64,000 nucleotides of DNA, from assembly GCA_964195425.1 (NCBI GenBank), contig CAXMOM010000034.1:4585-68584 (forward strand). Reading direction: 5' to 3'. Of this stretch, positions 15,926 through 24,529 are shown piece after piece. Position 1 is the first letter of the stretch. Each line of letters starts with the position of its first letter. Both the position numbers and the translations under genes were made by a program. The notes beneath the pieces were generated by a model, which saw only the letters and a list, made by a program, of their open reading frames with translations, was not told where the DNA came from and ran no database searches. This DNA comes from Glaciecola sp964195425. GTDB taxonomy: Bacteria; Pseudomonadota; Gammaproteobacteria; Enterobacterales; Alteromonadaceae.

Positions 15926-16720
15926 TCATATATTAATTTCAACTTGAGAAGTACTCGCAATCTTTGCGAATACTAATTTATCGGATGAAATGTTACGAAC
16001 TTGAATAGTATCGCCTAGCACACCATCTTCTTCGGCAACGCCATACACTTTTATGGATAAGCCTGAGCTTACTGCGGCTATAGTGACTCTGTCACCTTTA
16101 CATACAAAACATAGCATGCGGTCATCAACAACATTTCCAGCGCGCGTGCGGCGTTTAATTCTTGCGCCCACTACCTCTTCGATGCTGCTAAAAGTAGAAC
16201 CGCGCAATCTATTTTTGTCCATCTCAACAACTTTTAAATTACGTGCGCTAAGCAATGAGCCAGGACTTAAGTTATCACTTGTCACGACTACTTGTTGTAT
16301 GACGGCAACATTTGCATGCATAAACAAATACCAGTTTGTTTCATTGCACGTGACTTTAACCGACATATTTGATTGCTGCTTAGGACTGTTACTGGTGTCA
16401 AACTCATACGGAGTATTGCAAAAGGGAATGTGGATGCGCTCATCTATTTCCCGCACTTCTATGCGAATGTCGTCGTCTGAATCATTATTATCATTTGGCG
16501 ATGCTAGCGTGCTCTCTATAAAGGCATAAAGTTGGCTTTCTAAATTATGGTGCGTATTACCTTTATTTTCCAAATTGTTTTTAGCGTTGTTTCGCGCATC
16601 GGTTGTTCCATTGCTATTAGCACTAGAAGGCATTGCCAATAAACATATAAATATAATGAAAAAACACGTAAAGACTATGCCCTTGTTGGCCGATACAATC
16701 GTATATTCGTTCGCTAACAT
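15926..16720 (-). CDS. flgA: P-ring assembly chaperone FlgA
   Basis: About 264 residues from the ATG at 16720, chosen because AAGG precedes it by nine bases; an upstream in-frame ATG at 16762 lacks such a site. A hydrophobic export signal (GIVFTCFFIIFICLLAMPSSA) is followed by a charged linker rich in Asn and Asp. The C-terminal half is the SAF-like domain with SPGSLLSARNLKVVEMDKNR-type wording and the terminal beta barrel (LSIKVYGVAEEDGVLGD). FlgA guides FlgI assembly in the periplasm. It is divergent from cheV and upstream of flgM-flgN, the usual order in Vibrio relatives. The N-terminal linker is longer than in Salmonella FlgA. Confidence 0.9.
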   Translation of the reverse strand: MLANEYTIVSANKGIVFTCFFIIFICLLAMPSSANSNGTTDARNNAKNNLENKGNTHHNLESQLYAFIESTLASPNDNNDSDDDIRIEVREIDERIHIPFCNTPYEFDTSNSPKQQSNMSVKVTCNETNWYLFMHANVAVIQQVVVTSDNLSPGSLLSARNLKVVEMDKNRLRGSTFSSIEEVVGARIKRRTRAGNVVDDRMLCFVCKGDRVTIAAVSSGLSIKVYGVAEEDGVLGDTIQVRNISSDKLVFAKIASTSQVEINI

Positions 16721-16806
16721 AAGTTTGCGCCTTTTTGGTATGACTTGTGAAAGTTGCGCCATATCTTTGGCGCATACACATAATTAAATGAAGTTATGTT
16801 GGCTAA

Positions 16807-16822
16807 CGCAACAATCATGCCT
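16807..16822 (-). promoter_or_regulatory. Sigma-54-like promoter of flgA
   Basis: On the minus strand AGGCAT-GATTG-TTGCG keeps GG at -24 and GC at -12 with correct spacing; the first T of the -24 box is A. The start would fall near 16795, 75 bases before the preferred flgA ATG. The site lies in the leader of the divergent cheV gene. Confidence 0.5.
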
Positions 16823-16837
16823 AAAAGAGGAATTCGC

Positions 16838-17770
16838 ATGTCAAGTATTATGGATTCGGTAAATCAGCGCACGCAGTTGGTGGGTCAGAATCGTTTAGAG
16901 CTATTATTATTTAGGCTAAACTCTAAGCAGCGCTTCGGCATAAACGTGTTTAAAGTGCGTGAAGTATTGCAATGTCCGCCGCTTACCTCTATCCCTAAAC
17001 TAAATAGACTAGTGAGGGGCATTGCCCACATTAGAGGACAAACTATATCGGTTATAGATTTGTCGCTGGCTACTGGCGGCATGCCAATTGAAAACGTATC
17101 TGAAGGGTTTATTATCATTGCGGAATACAACCGCTCTGTCCAAGGGTTTTTAGTGGGTTCAGTAGAGCGTATTATTAATACCAATTGGGATTCAATATTG
17201 CCACCACCCAAGGGTGCAGGTATGGCAAGCTATCTAACCGCGGTTACCGAGGTTGAAAATGAATTGATTGAAATTCTGGATGTCGAAAAAATTCTAAATG
17301 AAATATCACCGTTAAAAACCGACGTAAGTGCAGAAATTACAGACAATGTTGATATCGCCGGCAACGAAGATAAAATTATCTTTATAGCAGACGATTCTGC
17401 AGTTGCGCGTAATCAGGTGAAAAAAGCATTATCTACCTTAGGACTCCCCATTGAGGTGGCAAAAAATGGTTTAGAAGCACTTAAGCGCTTGAAAGAGATA
17501 GCCGCTGAAACCGGAGATGTTACCGACAAAGTAGGTATTTTAGTGTCAGACATTGAAATGCCAGAAATGGATGGATATACCTTAACCGCTGAGGTAAAGA
17601 ACACGCCCGAGTTACATCGCTTACAGGTAGTTTTGCACACATCTTTAAGCGGCGTATTTAATCAGGCGATGGTTTCTAAAGTAGGCGCTGATGATTTTAT
17701 TGCAAAGTTCCATCCAGATGAATTGACCGGCGCAGTTCAAAAATGGTTATTAACGGACTTGAAGCCTTAA
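16838..17770 (+). CDS. cheV: Chemotaxis coupling protein CheV (CheW-REC)
   Basis: A 310-residue protein: a CheW-type domain (about 15-160; FGINVFKVREV, RGQTISVIDL) joined to a receiver domain (about 180-310; IFIADDSAVAR, phosphoacceptor in LVSDIEMPEMDGY). CheV couples receptors to CheA and its phosphorylation tunes adaptation. The ATG at 16838 follows AGAGG by seven bases; the longer frame from 16796 has no ribosome site. It lies six bases before the cheR frame, so adaptor and receptor methyltransferase are made together, as in other polar flagellates. Confidence 0.95.
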   Translation: MSSIMDSVNQRTQLVGQNRLELLLFRLNSKQRFGINVFKVREVLQCPPLTSIPKLNRLVRGIAHIRGQTISVIDLSLATGGMPIENVSEGFIIIAEYNRSVQGFLVGSVERIINTNWDSILPPPKGAGMASYLTAVTEVENELIEILDVEKILNEISPLKTDVSAEITDNVDIAGNEDKIIFIADDSAVARNQVKKALSTLGLPIEVAKNGLEALKRLKEIAAETGDVTDKVGILVSDIEMPEMDGYTLTAEVKNTPELHRLQVVLHTSLSGVFNQAMVSKVGADDFIAKFHPDELTGAVQKWLLTDLKP

Positions 17771-17788
17771 TGAAAGATGGGGTTCAAT

Positions 17789-18628
17789 ATGGACTGTGAA
17801 TTATCCGAATCATCTTACCTAGCGTTTGCAAGTTTTTTGCATAAAAAGCTGGGTATTGTGTTGGGCAGCACTCGTCAGTATTTAGTCCGTAGCCGCTTGT
17901 CGGCAATTGCACGGAACCATCACTATACGAGTCTTAATGTTTTTCTAAAAGATGTTATCAATATGAAAGACCATGGACTTACCGACCAATGTCTTGAGCT
18001 CATGACAACTAATGAAACCTTTTGGTTTCGTGATGTTTACCCCTTTAGTTTACTTATCACAGATATTTTACCCAACTTAAACAAAAACCAAAAAAAGCTT
18101 AGAATTTGGAGCAGTGCCTGTGCGTCTGGTCAAGAGCCATATTCTATTGCGATGACAATTGCTGATTATAAACGTGACAATCCACATGCATTTTTAGGTG
18201 GCGTAGAAATTTTGGCAACTGATTTCTCTACAAAAATGATTGCAGCTTCAAGCGCCGGTATTTACGATGAACTTGCTTTAGCCCGAGGGCTTGATAACCA
18301 TTATAGGCAACGTTACTTTGTGCCAGTAGAAGGTAAGCAGCACAAAAACTCTATGCAGCTAAATGGCAGCATTAAAGGTATGGTTAACTTTAAGCGTTTT
18401 AATTTACTCAGCGATTATTCAACGCTAGGTAAATTTGACATTATTTTTTGCCGTAACGTTTTAATCTATTTTGACGGCAACCAAAAAGCTGAAATACTGA
18501 AAAAGTTTGCCGCCTGCTTACCTAAATCAGGCGCTTTGTTACTTGGTGCTGCAGAATCTATTACAGGTGCCGACACCATTTTTAAAATGCAATCGGTTAG
18601 CAAAGGTCTTTACTACTCCAAGCTATAA
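17789..18628 (+). CDS. cheR: Chemoreceptor methyltransferase CheR
   Basis: A 279-residue protein with the N-terminal CheR helix bundle (about 1-80; the NETFWFRD motif is at about 80) and the SAM-binding Rossmann domain (RIWSSACASGQEPYSIAM, then ILATDFS and IIFCRNVLIYF). It transfers methyl groups to receptor glutamates. The ATG at 17789 is preferred; GGGG stands six bases before it, whereas the in-frame ATG at 17777 has none. No C-terminal receptor-docking extension is visible. It is followed by the flgB sigma-54 promoter, without a recognisable terminator. Confidence 0.95.
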   Translation: MDCELSESSYLAFASFLHKKLGIVLGSTRQYLVRSRLSAIARNHHYTSLNVFLKDVINMKDHGLTDQCLELMTTNETFWFRDVYPFSLLITDILPNLNKNQKKLRIWSSACASGQEPYSIAMTIADYKRDNPHAFLGGVEILATDFSTKMIAASSAGIYDELALARGLDNHYRQRYFVPVEGKQHKNSMQLNGSIKGMVNFKRFNLLSDYSTLGKFDIIFCRNVLIYFDGNQKAEILKKFAACLPKSGALLLGAAESITGADTIFKMQSVSKGLYYSKL

Positions 18629-18700
18629 GCCACTCCTACTTACAAATCACTTATTTCCCATAGTTAAATTACACCCATTTTCTGCATTTAAAATATTTTA

Positions 18701-18716
18701 TGGCACAGCACTTGCT
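18701..18716 (+). promoter_or_regulatory. Sigma-54 promoter of flgBCDE
   Basis: TGGCAC-AGCAC-TTGCT is a full match to the -24/-12 consensus, with +1 near 18727. The annotation-like start ATG at 18700 falls inside it, which shows that the real flgB start is the later ATG at 18835. Confidence 0.9.
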
Positions 18717-18736
18717 GAGTGTTTACGAACCTGCCG

Positions 18737-18803
18737 TATTTTGGACAAAGGCGTTTAGTTATTGCCGGGTGTTTCAAATAAGAAAACGCCCTTATCCAAA
18801 ATA
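18737..18803 (+). repeat. 20-bp inverted repeat in the flgB leader
   Basis: The left arm (18737-18756, TATTTTGGACAAAGGCGTTT) and right arm (18784-18803, AAACGCCCTTATCCAAAATA) pair at 18 of 20 positions, with a 27-base loop. The repeat begins at +11 of the predicted sigma-54 transcript. In Vibrio cholerae FlrC is known to bind downstream of sigma-54 start sites, so this may be an activator site; it may equally fold as an mRNA hairpin. Confidence 0.75.
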
Positions 18804-18834
18804 TGAGCATAAGCAAACATATAGGTACGAGTTT

Positions 18835-19236
18835 ATGGCCATTAGTTTAGACAAATTAGTTAATGTGCATCATTCAGCATTGCAAGTGCGCGCTCAGCGT
18901 ATGGAAGTGATATCGGGCAATTTGGCAAACGCTAATACGCCAGGCTATAAGGCCCGTGATATAGATTTCACCAAAGCAATGAAATCGGCGCAAAGCACAC
19001 AGGCAAGCTCATCTATGGTCAAAACCCATGACCAACATATGTCAGGCGGCGGCCGAATGCAGGCAGAGCTCGATTTTAGAATTCAAACCCAACCTGATAC
19101 TGGTGACGGCAATAACGTCGATTCTCAGGTTGAACGAAATGCGTTTCTTGAAACAGGTATGCGCTACCAAGCTAGCGTCATGTTGCTCGATGGAAAATTC
19201 AAAGGCATGAAAAAAGCACTTAGCAGTGGAGGTTAA
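18835..19236 (+). CDS. flgB: Flagellar proximal rod protein FlgB
   Basis: A 133-residue rod protein. The N-terminal rod signature ISGNLANANTPGYKARD is followed by a variable middle rich in Ser and Gln. The C-terminal helix with ETGMRYQASVMLLDGKFKGMKKAL is typical of FlgB. The start at 18835 fits the usual length and lies 108 bases downstream of the predicted sigma-54 transcript start; AGG at 18823-18825 is the nearest ribosome site. It heads the rod/hook operon flgBCDE, with 5 bp to flgC. Confidence 0.94.
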   Translation: MAISLDKLVNVHHSALQVRAQRMEVISGNLANANTPGYKARDIDFTKAMKSAQSTQASSSMVKTHDQHMSGGGRMQAELDFRIQTQPDTGDGNNVDSQVERNAFLETGMRYQASVMLLDGKFKGMKKALSSGG

Positions 19237-19241
19237 TAATA

Positions 19242-19661
19242 ATGAGCTTATTTAATATTATGAATATTTCGGGTACGGGTATGGCGGCAGAAACTGTCCG
19301 CTTAAATACCACTGCCAGTAACATTGCAAACGCTAACAGCGTGAGCAGTAGTTACGGCGAAACTTACAAGGCACGCCATCCTGTATTTGGTGCTGCACTT
19401 GACCAAGCTTCGCAAGACCGAACCAAAGGCATAGGGGTAAACGTGCTAGGCGTCGTAGAAAGTCAAAAGCCGCTGCAGGTTGAATATGCTCCGGGCAACC
19501 CCCTAGCCGACGAAAATGGCTATATATATAAACCCAATGTCAATATTGTGGAAGAAATGGCAAACATGCTTTCTGCTTCCAAGGCTTACGAAACAAATGT
19601 ACAGGTTGCCGATACAACCAAAAAGATATTTCGTAGAGTTTTACAATTAGGTCAAAATTAA
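19242..19661 (+). CDS. flgC: Flagellar proximal rod protein FlgC
   Basis: A 139-residue rod subunit. It has the N-terminal flg_bb_rod motif (TTASNIANANS) and the C-terminal helix KPNVNIVEEMANMLSASKAYETNV, which is diagnostic for FlgC. It assembles with FlgB and FlgF on the MS ring inside the periplasm. It follows flgB closely, with the GGAGG of AGTGGAGGTTAATAATAATG as its ribosome site. Confidence 0.96.
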   Translation: MSLFNIMNISGTGMAAETVRLNTTASNIANANSVSSSYGETYKARHPVFGAALDQASQDRTKGIGVNVLGVVESQKPLQVEYAPGNPLADENGYIYKPNVNIVEEMANMLSASKAYETNVQVADTTKKIFRRVLQLGQN

Positions 19662-19690
19662 CACTAACTCGTTAGGCTGAGGAACAAACC

Positions 19691-20383
19691 ATGAACATAC
19701 AACCACAAAACGGCTTAAACACCGACCTTTATTGGGAAACGAACAAACCTATTCCCATTGCAGACGGAACAGAGCAACAGCTAAAACAAGAAGATTTCTT
19801 TGCCTTATTAACCGAGCAGTTGGCTAATCAAGACCCAACTAAACCGGTGGAAAACGATCAGCTTGTTGCGCAAATGACCTCATTTACAACAGCAGACGGC
19901 ATATCACAATTAAATGAAAAGTTTGCCAGCTTTGCATCTTCAATGACCAGTAACCAAGCATTGCAAGCGTCTAGTCTTATTGGTCAAAGTGTTCTTGTGG
20001 CAGGTAATATTGGCTTCATGGCTAACGAAGGCGAAGGTATGTCTGGGGTAGTTATTAACGAACAGACCTCACAAGATACTCAAATCAATATTCAAAATAC
20101 CAACGGTGAAGTGATTAGAACAATGAATATTGGCACACAAGGTGCCGGAAATATTCAGTTTAGTTGGGATGGAACTGACAGTGCCGGCAAATTAATGCCA
20201 CCTGGCGATTACGCGGTAACTGTGCAGGGAAATTTATTTGGCGTTGAAACTGCACTTCCCACCGCTATTAACCGTCATGTAGACAGCGTAAGTTTGTCTG
20301 GCTCAGGTGCGGGTGTAGTACTTAATTTAGATGGTGATGTCAGCATTAAACTTGACGACGTTATCCAAATCGGAAATTCATAG
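19691..20383 (+). CDS. flgD: Hook cap / hook assembly protein FlgD
   Basis: A 230-residue hook cap scaffold. The N-terminal segment has KQEDFFALLTEQLANQDPTKPVENDQ, the classic FlgD helix that names the family. The central and C-terminal part has a Tudor/FlgD-Ig type fold with WDGTDSAGKLMPPGDYAV. The protein caps the growing hook and is removed when FlgK arrives. GAGG precedes the ATG. It runs to within 10 bp of flgE. Confidence 0.95.
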   Translation: MNIQPQNGLNTDLYWETNKPIPIADGTEQQLKQEDFFALLTEQLANQDPTKPVENDQLVAQMTSFTTADGISQLNEKFASFASSMTSNQALQASSLIGQSVLVAGNIGFMANEGEGMSGVVINEQTSQDTQINIQNTNGEVIRTMNIGTQGAGNIQFSWDGTDSAGKLMPPGDYAVTVQGNLFGVETALPTAINRHVDSVSLSGSGAGVVLNLDGDVSIKLDDVIQIGNS

Positions 20384-20393
20384 GAGTAAGAGT

Positions 20394-21779
20394 ATGTCAT
20401 TCAATATTGCACTAAGTGGCGTATCAGCGTCTCAAAAAGACTTAGATACCACAGCAAATAACATCGCGAACGTGAACACTGTAGGTTTTAAAGAATCTAG
20501 AGCCGAATTTGGTGATGTATATGCAGCTTCATTACTGGCTTCTGGTAAAACAAAAGTAGGTGATGGTGTGTTAACTCAAGAGGTTTCACAGCAATTTTCT
20601 CAAGGGAGTTTGTCGTTTACTAACAACGCACTAGATTTAGCCATTACCGGTAATGGTTTCTTTGCCACAGTGCCTGAAATTACATCAAGAGATTTTTCAT
20701 TCACCCGAGCTGGTCAATTTAAGTTAGATGCAGACAACTTTGTGGTTAATTCTAGTGGTGACAATTTATTAGGATTCCCGGTTAACCCAGACGGCACCTC
20801 GGCCTCGGTAGCACTGAGTACCACCGAACCTGTTAGAATTCCAGATTCGTCGGGATCACCGCAAAAAACCACTGAAGTAGATGTACGTTTTAACTTACCC
20901 GCAGGCGACCCAGCTAAAACGCCTGGCGATTTTGACCCTACAGATCCTTTAACGTACAACGCAGCTACATCGGTAACCGTTTATGACTCATTAGGTGACA
21001 GTCACGTAATGACTTACTTTTTTCTAAAAGACAACGATCCGACGTCTGTCAATGAATGGTATGTCGCCACTGCTGTTGACGACCAACTAATAGATGCAAC
21101 AAATTCTGACGGAACTAACTCGGACGTTGCAACCGCGACTAACACAATGGGCACAAATACAGGTAATCCGGTAACCACTTCAAAAATGATATTCAGTGAT
21201 GGTGGCGATTTTACGCGGATAGAATCGGCTGATGGTTTACCTCAACTGAACAGTAAATTTCAAACTGAACCCCTAGGTGAATTAATCTTAGCCAATGGTT
21301 CTGATCCTACCCAACAAATTACAGTGGATTTTAACTTGGACCCTTTAGGTGCCAACCCAAATGAGCCTACGCAATTTGCTTCGGCCTTTGAAGTTACCTC
21401 ACTTGAACAAGATGGTTTACCGGTAGGGCGTTTAACCGGTATCGATATTTCTCCGGATGGTTTGGTTAGAGCAACATTTTCAAATGGTACATCGGAACCA
21501 ATAGTGCGTGTGGCACTAGCGCGCTTTTCAAATGAACAAGGCTTAACACAACAAAGCTCTACTCAGTGGAAAGAAAGTATATTATCGGGTGAAGCACTAG
21601 CCGGTGAAGCAACTACCGGTACGTTTGGTGACATTAATTCGTCTGCGCTTGAACAAGCTAACGTTAATTTGACGACCGAGCTAATCGATATGATTATTGC
21701 GCAACGAAACTTCCAAGCTAACTCACGAGCGCTTGAAGTGAACAACCAGCTTAATCAGACAATATTGAATATTCGATAG
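20394..21779 (+). CDS. flgE: Flagellar hook protein FlgE
   Basis: A 461-residue hook subunit. The N-terminal rod/hook signature is TTANNIANVNTVGFKESRAEF and the C-terminal D0 helix is LIDMIIAQRNFQANSRALEVNNQL. The middle (about 150-400) contains the FlgE D1/D2 beta domains with many Asp, Thr and Asn. The start is the ATG at 20394, seven bases after AGGAG; a longer in-frame reading from 20331 overlaps flgD without a ribosome site. It ends the operon, followed by a terminator at 21789. Confidence 0.95.
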   Translation: MSFNIALSGVSASQKDLDTTANNIANVNTVGFKESRAEFGDVYAASLLASGKTKVGDGVLTQEVSQQFSQGSLSFTNNALDLAITGNGFFATVPEITSRDFSFTRAGQFKLDADNFVVNSSGDNLLGFPVNPDGTSASVALSTTEPVRIPDSSGSPQKTTEVDVRFNLPAGDPAKTPGDFDPTDPLTYNAATSVTVYDSLGDSHVMTYFFLKDNDPTSVNEWYVATAVDDQLIDATNSDGTNSDVATATNTMGTNTGNPVTTSKMIFSDGGDFTRIESADGLPQLNSKFQTEPLGELILANGSDPTQQITVDFNLDPLGANPNEPTQFASAFEVTSLEQDGLPVGRLTGIDISPDGLVRATFSNGTSEPIVRVALARFSNEQGLTQQSSTQWKESILSGEALAGEATTGTFGDINSSALEQANVNLTTELIDMIIAQRNFQANSRALEVNNQLNQTILNIR

Positions 21780-21788
21780 AAATTATGC

Positions 21789-21823
21789 GCTAGCGTCTAA
21801 GCAATAGGCGTTAGCAGTTTTTT
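21789..21823 (+). terminator. Intrinsic terminator after flgE
   Basis: GCTAGCGT (21789-21796) pairs with GCGTTAGC (21808-21815), with two G-T pairs and an 11-base loop, and is followed by AG and six T. It separates flgBCDE from the flgF operon. The rest of the 344-bp gap holds only the flgF promoter and leader. Confidence 0.75.
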
Positions 21824-22021
21824 AGATGACATTTTATTACTATAAACGAGAGCTGGCACAACCATGCCTCTTGTGGCTAATTTTTGCCGTTTGCCGCCTT
21901 CTTTTTTTGACAAGAAGTGGCAACTAAATGACGATGACAATACTCCTTTTATTCACCGCGCCCATCCAAAAACTTCAATTTATTCAGTAATTTACATCTA
22001 TATACTATAGTTTCATGCTGT

Positions 22022-22037
22022 TGGCATGCTACTTGCT
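22022..22037 (+). promoter_or_regulatory. Sigma-54 promoter of flgFGHIJ(KL)
   Basis: TGGCAT-GCTAC-TTGCT has correct GG/GC positions and spacing. The start would be near 22048, giving a 76-base leader to flgF. It sits 200 bp after the flgE terminator, so the distal rod genes form a separate transcript. Confidence 0.87.
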
Positions 22038-22123
22038 TTTCCTTATTAAAGAGTTTATCTACGATTCATACAATCCAACGTTTTTGATGTTTCAATGTTG
22101 CGGTTATTGAGGTAAGGCAAAAT

Positions 22124-22867
22124 ATGGACAAGTTTCTTTATATCGCTGCAAGTGGTGCCAAACAAGATTTAATGGCAACCAGTGTGCGCGCTAACAATTT
22201 AGCTAACGCCCAAACAAACGGTTTTAAAGCACAGTTAGAACAAGCGCGTGCTATGCCTGCCTATGGTGAAGGATTCGCTTCTCGCGTATTCAGCATGACC
22301 GAAAGCCCGACGAATAACTACGAAGGCGGTCCTATGATCACCACCGACCGGCCTTTAGATATCGCGGTACAAGGCGACGGTTGGTTTAGTGTACAAACAG
22401 AACTAGGCGAACAAGCATTTACCCGCTCTGGTAGCTTAACCATGAGTGCAGATGGCGCATTGCTCGATCCAAAAGGCAATTTGATGATGGGCGAAAATGG
22501 TCCCATTTTTTTACCTGTACCCATCAATAATATTACCATAGCAGGTGACGGCACTATTTCAGCTCGTCTGCAAGGCGCACCTGAAAATGCAATGGAAGAA
22601 GTAGGTCGCTTGAAGCTTGTTAATCCGCCCATTGATCAAATTCAGCGTCGTGATGACGGTTTGTTTGGTTTGAAAAGTGGTGAAATAGCGCAGCAAGATC
22701 TTGGGGTAAGCGTAAAAGGCGGCATGCTTGAAGGTTCAAACGTAAATGCAGTAGATGAAATGGTCAATATGATTTCGATACAGCGACACTATGAAATGCA
22801 GGTTAAGTTAATGGGCAAGGCCGACGATTTGGCCACCCAGGGCAACATGTTACTCAGAATAATTTAA
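22124..22867 (+). CDS. flgF: Flagellar proximal rod protein FlgF
   Basis: A 247-residue rod protein with N-terminal VRANNLANAQTNGFKAQLE and C-terminal VNMISIQRHYEMQVKLMGKADDLATQGNMLL. The middle D1 region includes the DIAVQGDGWFSVQTELGEQAFTRSG-like block shared by FlgF and FlgG. FlgF lies between the proximal rod and the FlgG distal rod. It is the first gene after the sigma-54 promoter at 22022, with GAGGTAAGG upstream of its ATG. Confidence 0.95.
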   Translation: MDKFLYIAASGAKQDLMATSVRANNLANAQTNGFKAQLEQARAMPAYGEGFASRVFSMTESPTNNYEGGPMITTDRPLDIAVQGDGWFSVQTELGEQAFTRSGSLTMSADGALLDPKGNLMMGENGPIFLPVPINNITIAGDGTISARLQGAPENAMEEVGRLKLVNPPIDQIQRRDDGLFGLKSGEIAQQDLGVSVKGGMLEGSNVNAVDEMVNMISIQRHYEMQVKLMGKADDLATQGNMLLRII

Positions 22868-22920
22868 GTAGAATAATTTAATTAGAATATGCGAAATTTG
22901 TATTCGCTAAGGTTAAGATT

Positions 22921-23709
22921 ATGCATCCAGCACTATGGATAAGTAAAACAGGATTAGACGCAGCGCAAACCGATGTGTCGGTAGTATCAAACAACTTGGC
23001 TAACGCCAGTACTGTGGGTTTCAAAAAAGACCGTGCGGTGTTTGAAGACTTGTTATATCAAAACATCAACCAGCCAGGCGGGCGGTCTTCAGCCGATACA
23101 GAATTACCTTCAGGGTTAATGCTTGGCTCAGGCTCTAAAGTGGTTGCTACACAAAAAACACATACGCAGGGCAACTTGCTAACCACTGAAAACGCGCTTG
23201 ATATGTCGATTCAAGGTCGCGGTTTTTTTGAAATTCAAATGCCAGATGGCAGCAGCTCATACACGCGAAACGGTCAGTTTACCTTAAATGACCAGGGCCA
23301 AATGGTTACGCCTGGTGCAGGATTAGTATTACAACCTGTTATTACACTGCCACCAGATGCCCAGCAAGTTACTATTTCACAAGATGGTGAAGTATCAGCG
23401 CAGCTGCGCGGACAAGCCACGCCTCAAGTGCTTGGACAACTTAATCTTGCCGATTTTATTAATCCGGTAGGCCTGCAGCCCATTGGACAAAACTTGTACG
23501 TTGAAACAGGTGCGTCAGGAAACCCAATACAAGGGATCCCAGGTTTAGAAGGTTTAGGCACTGTGGCACAAGGTTCGCTTGAAACATCTAACGTAAACGT
23601 GACTGAAGAATTGGTTAATTTGATTGAAAGCCAGCGTTTATATGAAATGAACTCAAAGGTAATTTCAGCAGTTGATCAAATGCTAGGTCAGGTTATTCAG
23701 CAGCTTTAA
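22921..23709 (+). CDS. flgG: Flagellar distal rod protein FlgG
   Basis: A 262-residue protein, the usual FlgG length. It begins MHPALWISKTGLDA, with NNLANASTVGFKKDRAVFEDL. The D1 block is followed by the C-terminal GSLETSNVNVTEELVNLIESQRLYE, diagnostic of FlgG. It builds the 13-nm distal rod through the P and L rings. It follows flgF by 53 bp and precedes flgH. Confidence 0.96.
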   Translation: MHPALWISKTGLDAAQTDVSVVSNNLANASTVGFKKDRAVFEDLLYQNINQPGGRSSADTELPSGLMLGSGSKVVATQKTHTQGNLLTTENALDMSIQGRGFFEIQMPDGSSSYTRNGQFTLNDQGQMVTPGAGLVLQPVITLPPDAQQVTISQDGEVSAQLRGQATPQVLGQLNLADFINPVGLQPIGQNLYVETGASGNPIQGIPGLEGLGTVAQGSLETSNVNVTEELVNLIESQRLYEMNSKVISAVDQMLGQVIQQL

Positions 23710-23803
23710 GATTTCAATGGTCTTTATAAGGGCAGTCAATAACTTATTTTCATCGCGCTTTCTTCACCGCGTTTTATTTAACGGCACAGCAAAGAGACTT
23801 TAC

Positions 23804-24529
23804 ATGACAGTTTACCAAAGTATTCAGCATTGGCTTAACCAGCCTATAGTTTCCGCCTTATTGGTGGTGATTGTAGTTGCAATGTTAACTGGGTGCAATG
23901 CAACCAATAGTCAACAAATAGCCGCGAACGACCCCTTTTACGCGCCTGCTGTGGCGGTGCCCACCCGCGATGAGATTTCCAGTACCGGTAGCCTGTTTTC
24001 TGCCTCCATGGCCAATAGCTTATATTCAGACGTAAAAGCAAGACGGGTAGGTGACATTATTACCGTTACTTTGCAAGAAAATACTAACGCCAGCAAAAGT
24101 GCTGGCACAAGTTCTTCTAAGGAAAGCTCTGTTGATCTTAATCCAATAATAGGTTTGGGCGGAAATGCTATACGCATCGGTAAACAAGCGATTCAGTTAG
24201 GTGTTGACGGTTCAAATGAATTTTCCGGCGACGCCCAAGCAAGTCAAAGCAATAGTTTACAAGGTAGTATTTCAGTCACGGTAGTAGACGTTCTGGCCAA
24301 TCAGAACCTTATTATACGCGGCGAAAAATGGTTGACCTTAAATAGTGGTGATGAGTACATTCGCTTAACCGGTGTAATACGTCCTGCCGATATCACCCCA
24401 ACAAACGATATTCAATCCACTAAAATTGCCAATGCTCGCATTCAATATAGTGGCACAGGTAGTTTTGCCAGATCGCAAGAAAAAGGCTGGATGACTAAGT
24501 TCTTCTCTTCAACATGGTGGCCGTTATGA
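23804..24529 (+). CDS. flgH: L-ring lipoprotein FlgH
   Basis: A 241-residue lipoprotein from the ATG at 23804, with lipobox MLTGC (acylated Cys31). The mature part has SLYSDVKARRVGDIITVTL, VDVLANQNLIIRGEKWLTLN and GVIRPADITPTN, all FlgH hallmarks. It makes the outer-membrane L ring. An in-frame upstream ATG at 23717 would add 29 residues before the signal peptide and is less likely. Its stop overlaps the flgI start in the form ATGA. Confidence 0.94.
   Translation: MTVYQSIQHWLNQPIVSALLVVIVVAMLTGCNATNSQQIAANDPFYAPAVAVPTRDEISSTGSLFSASMANSLYSDVKARRVGDIITVTLQENTNASKSAGTSSSKESSVDLNPIIGLGGNAIRIGKQAIQLGVDGSNEFSGDAQASQSNSLQGSISVTVVDVLANQNLIIRGEKWLTLNSGDEYIRLTGVIRPADITPTNDIQSTKIANARIQYSGTGSFARSQEKGWMTKFFSSTWWPL

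Noticed and set aside
21854..21868. TGGCACAACCATGCC as a sigma-54 promoter before flgF
   Set aside because: The -12 GC falls one base off the required spacing, and a fully spaced site lies at 22022-22037, nearer the gene.
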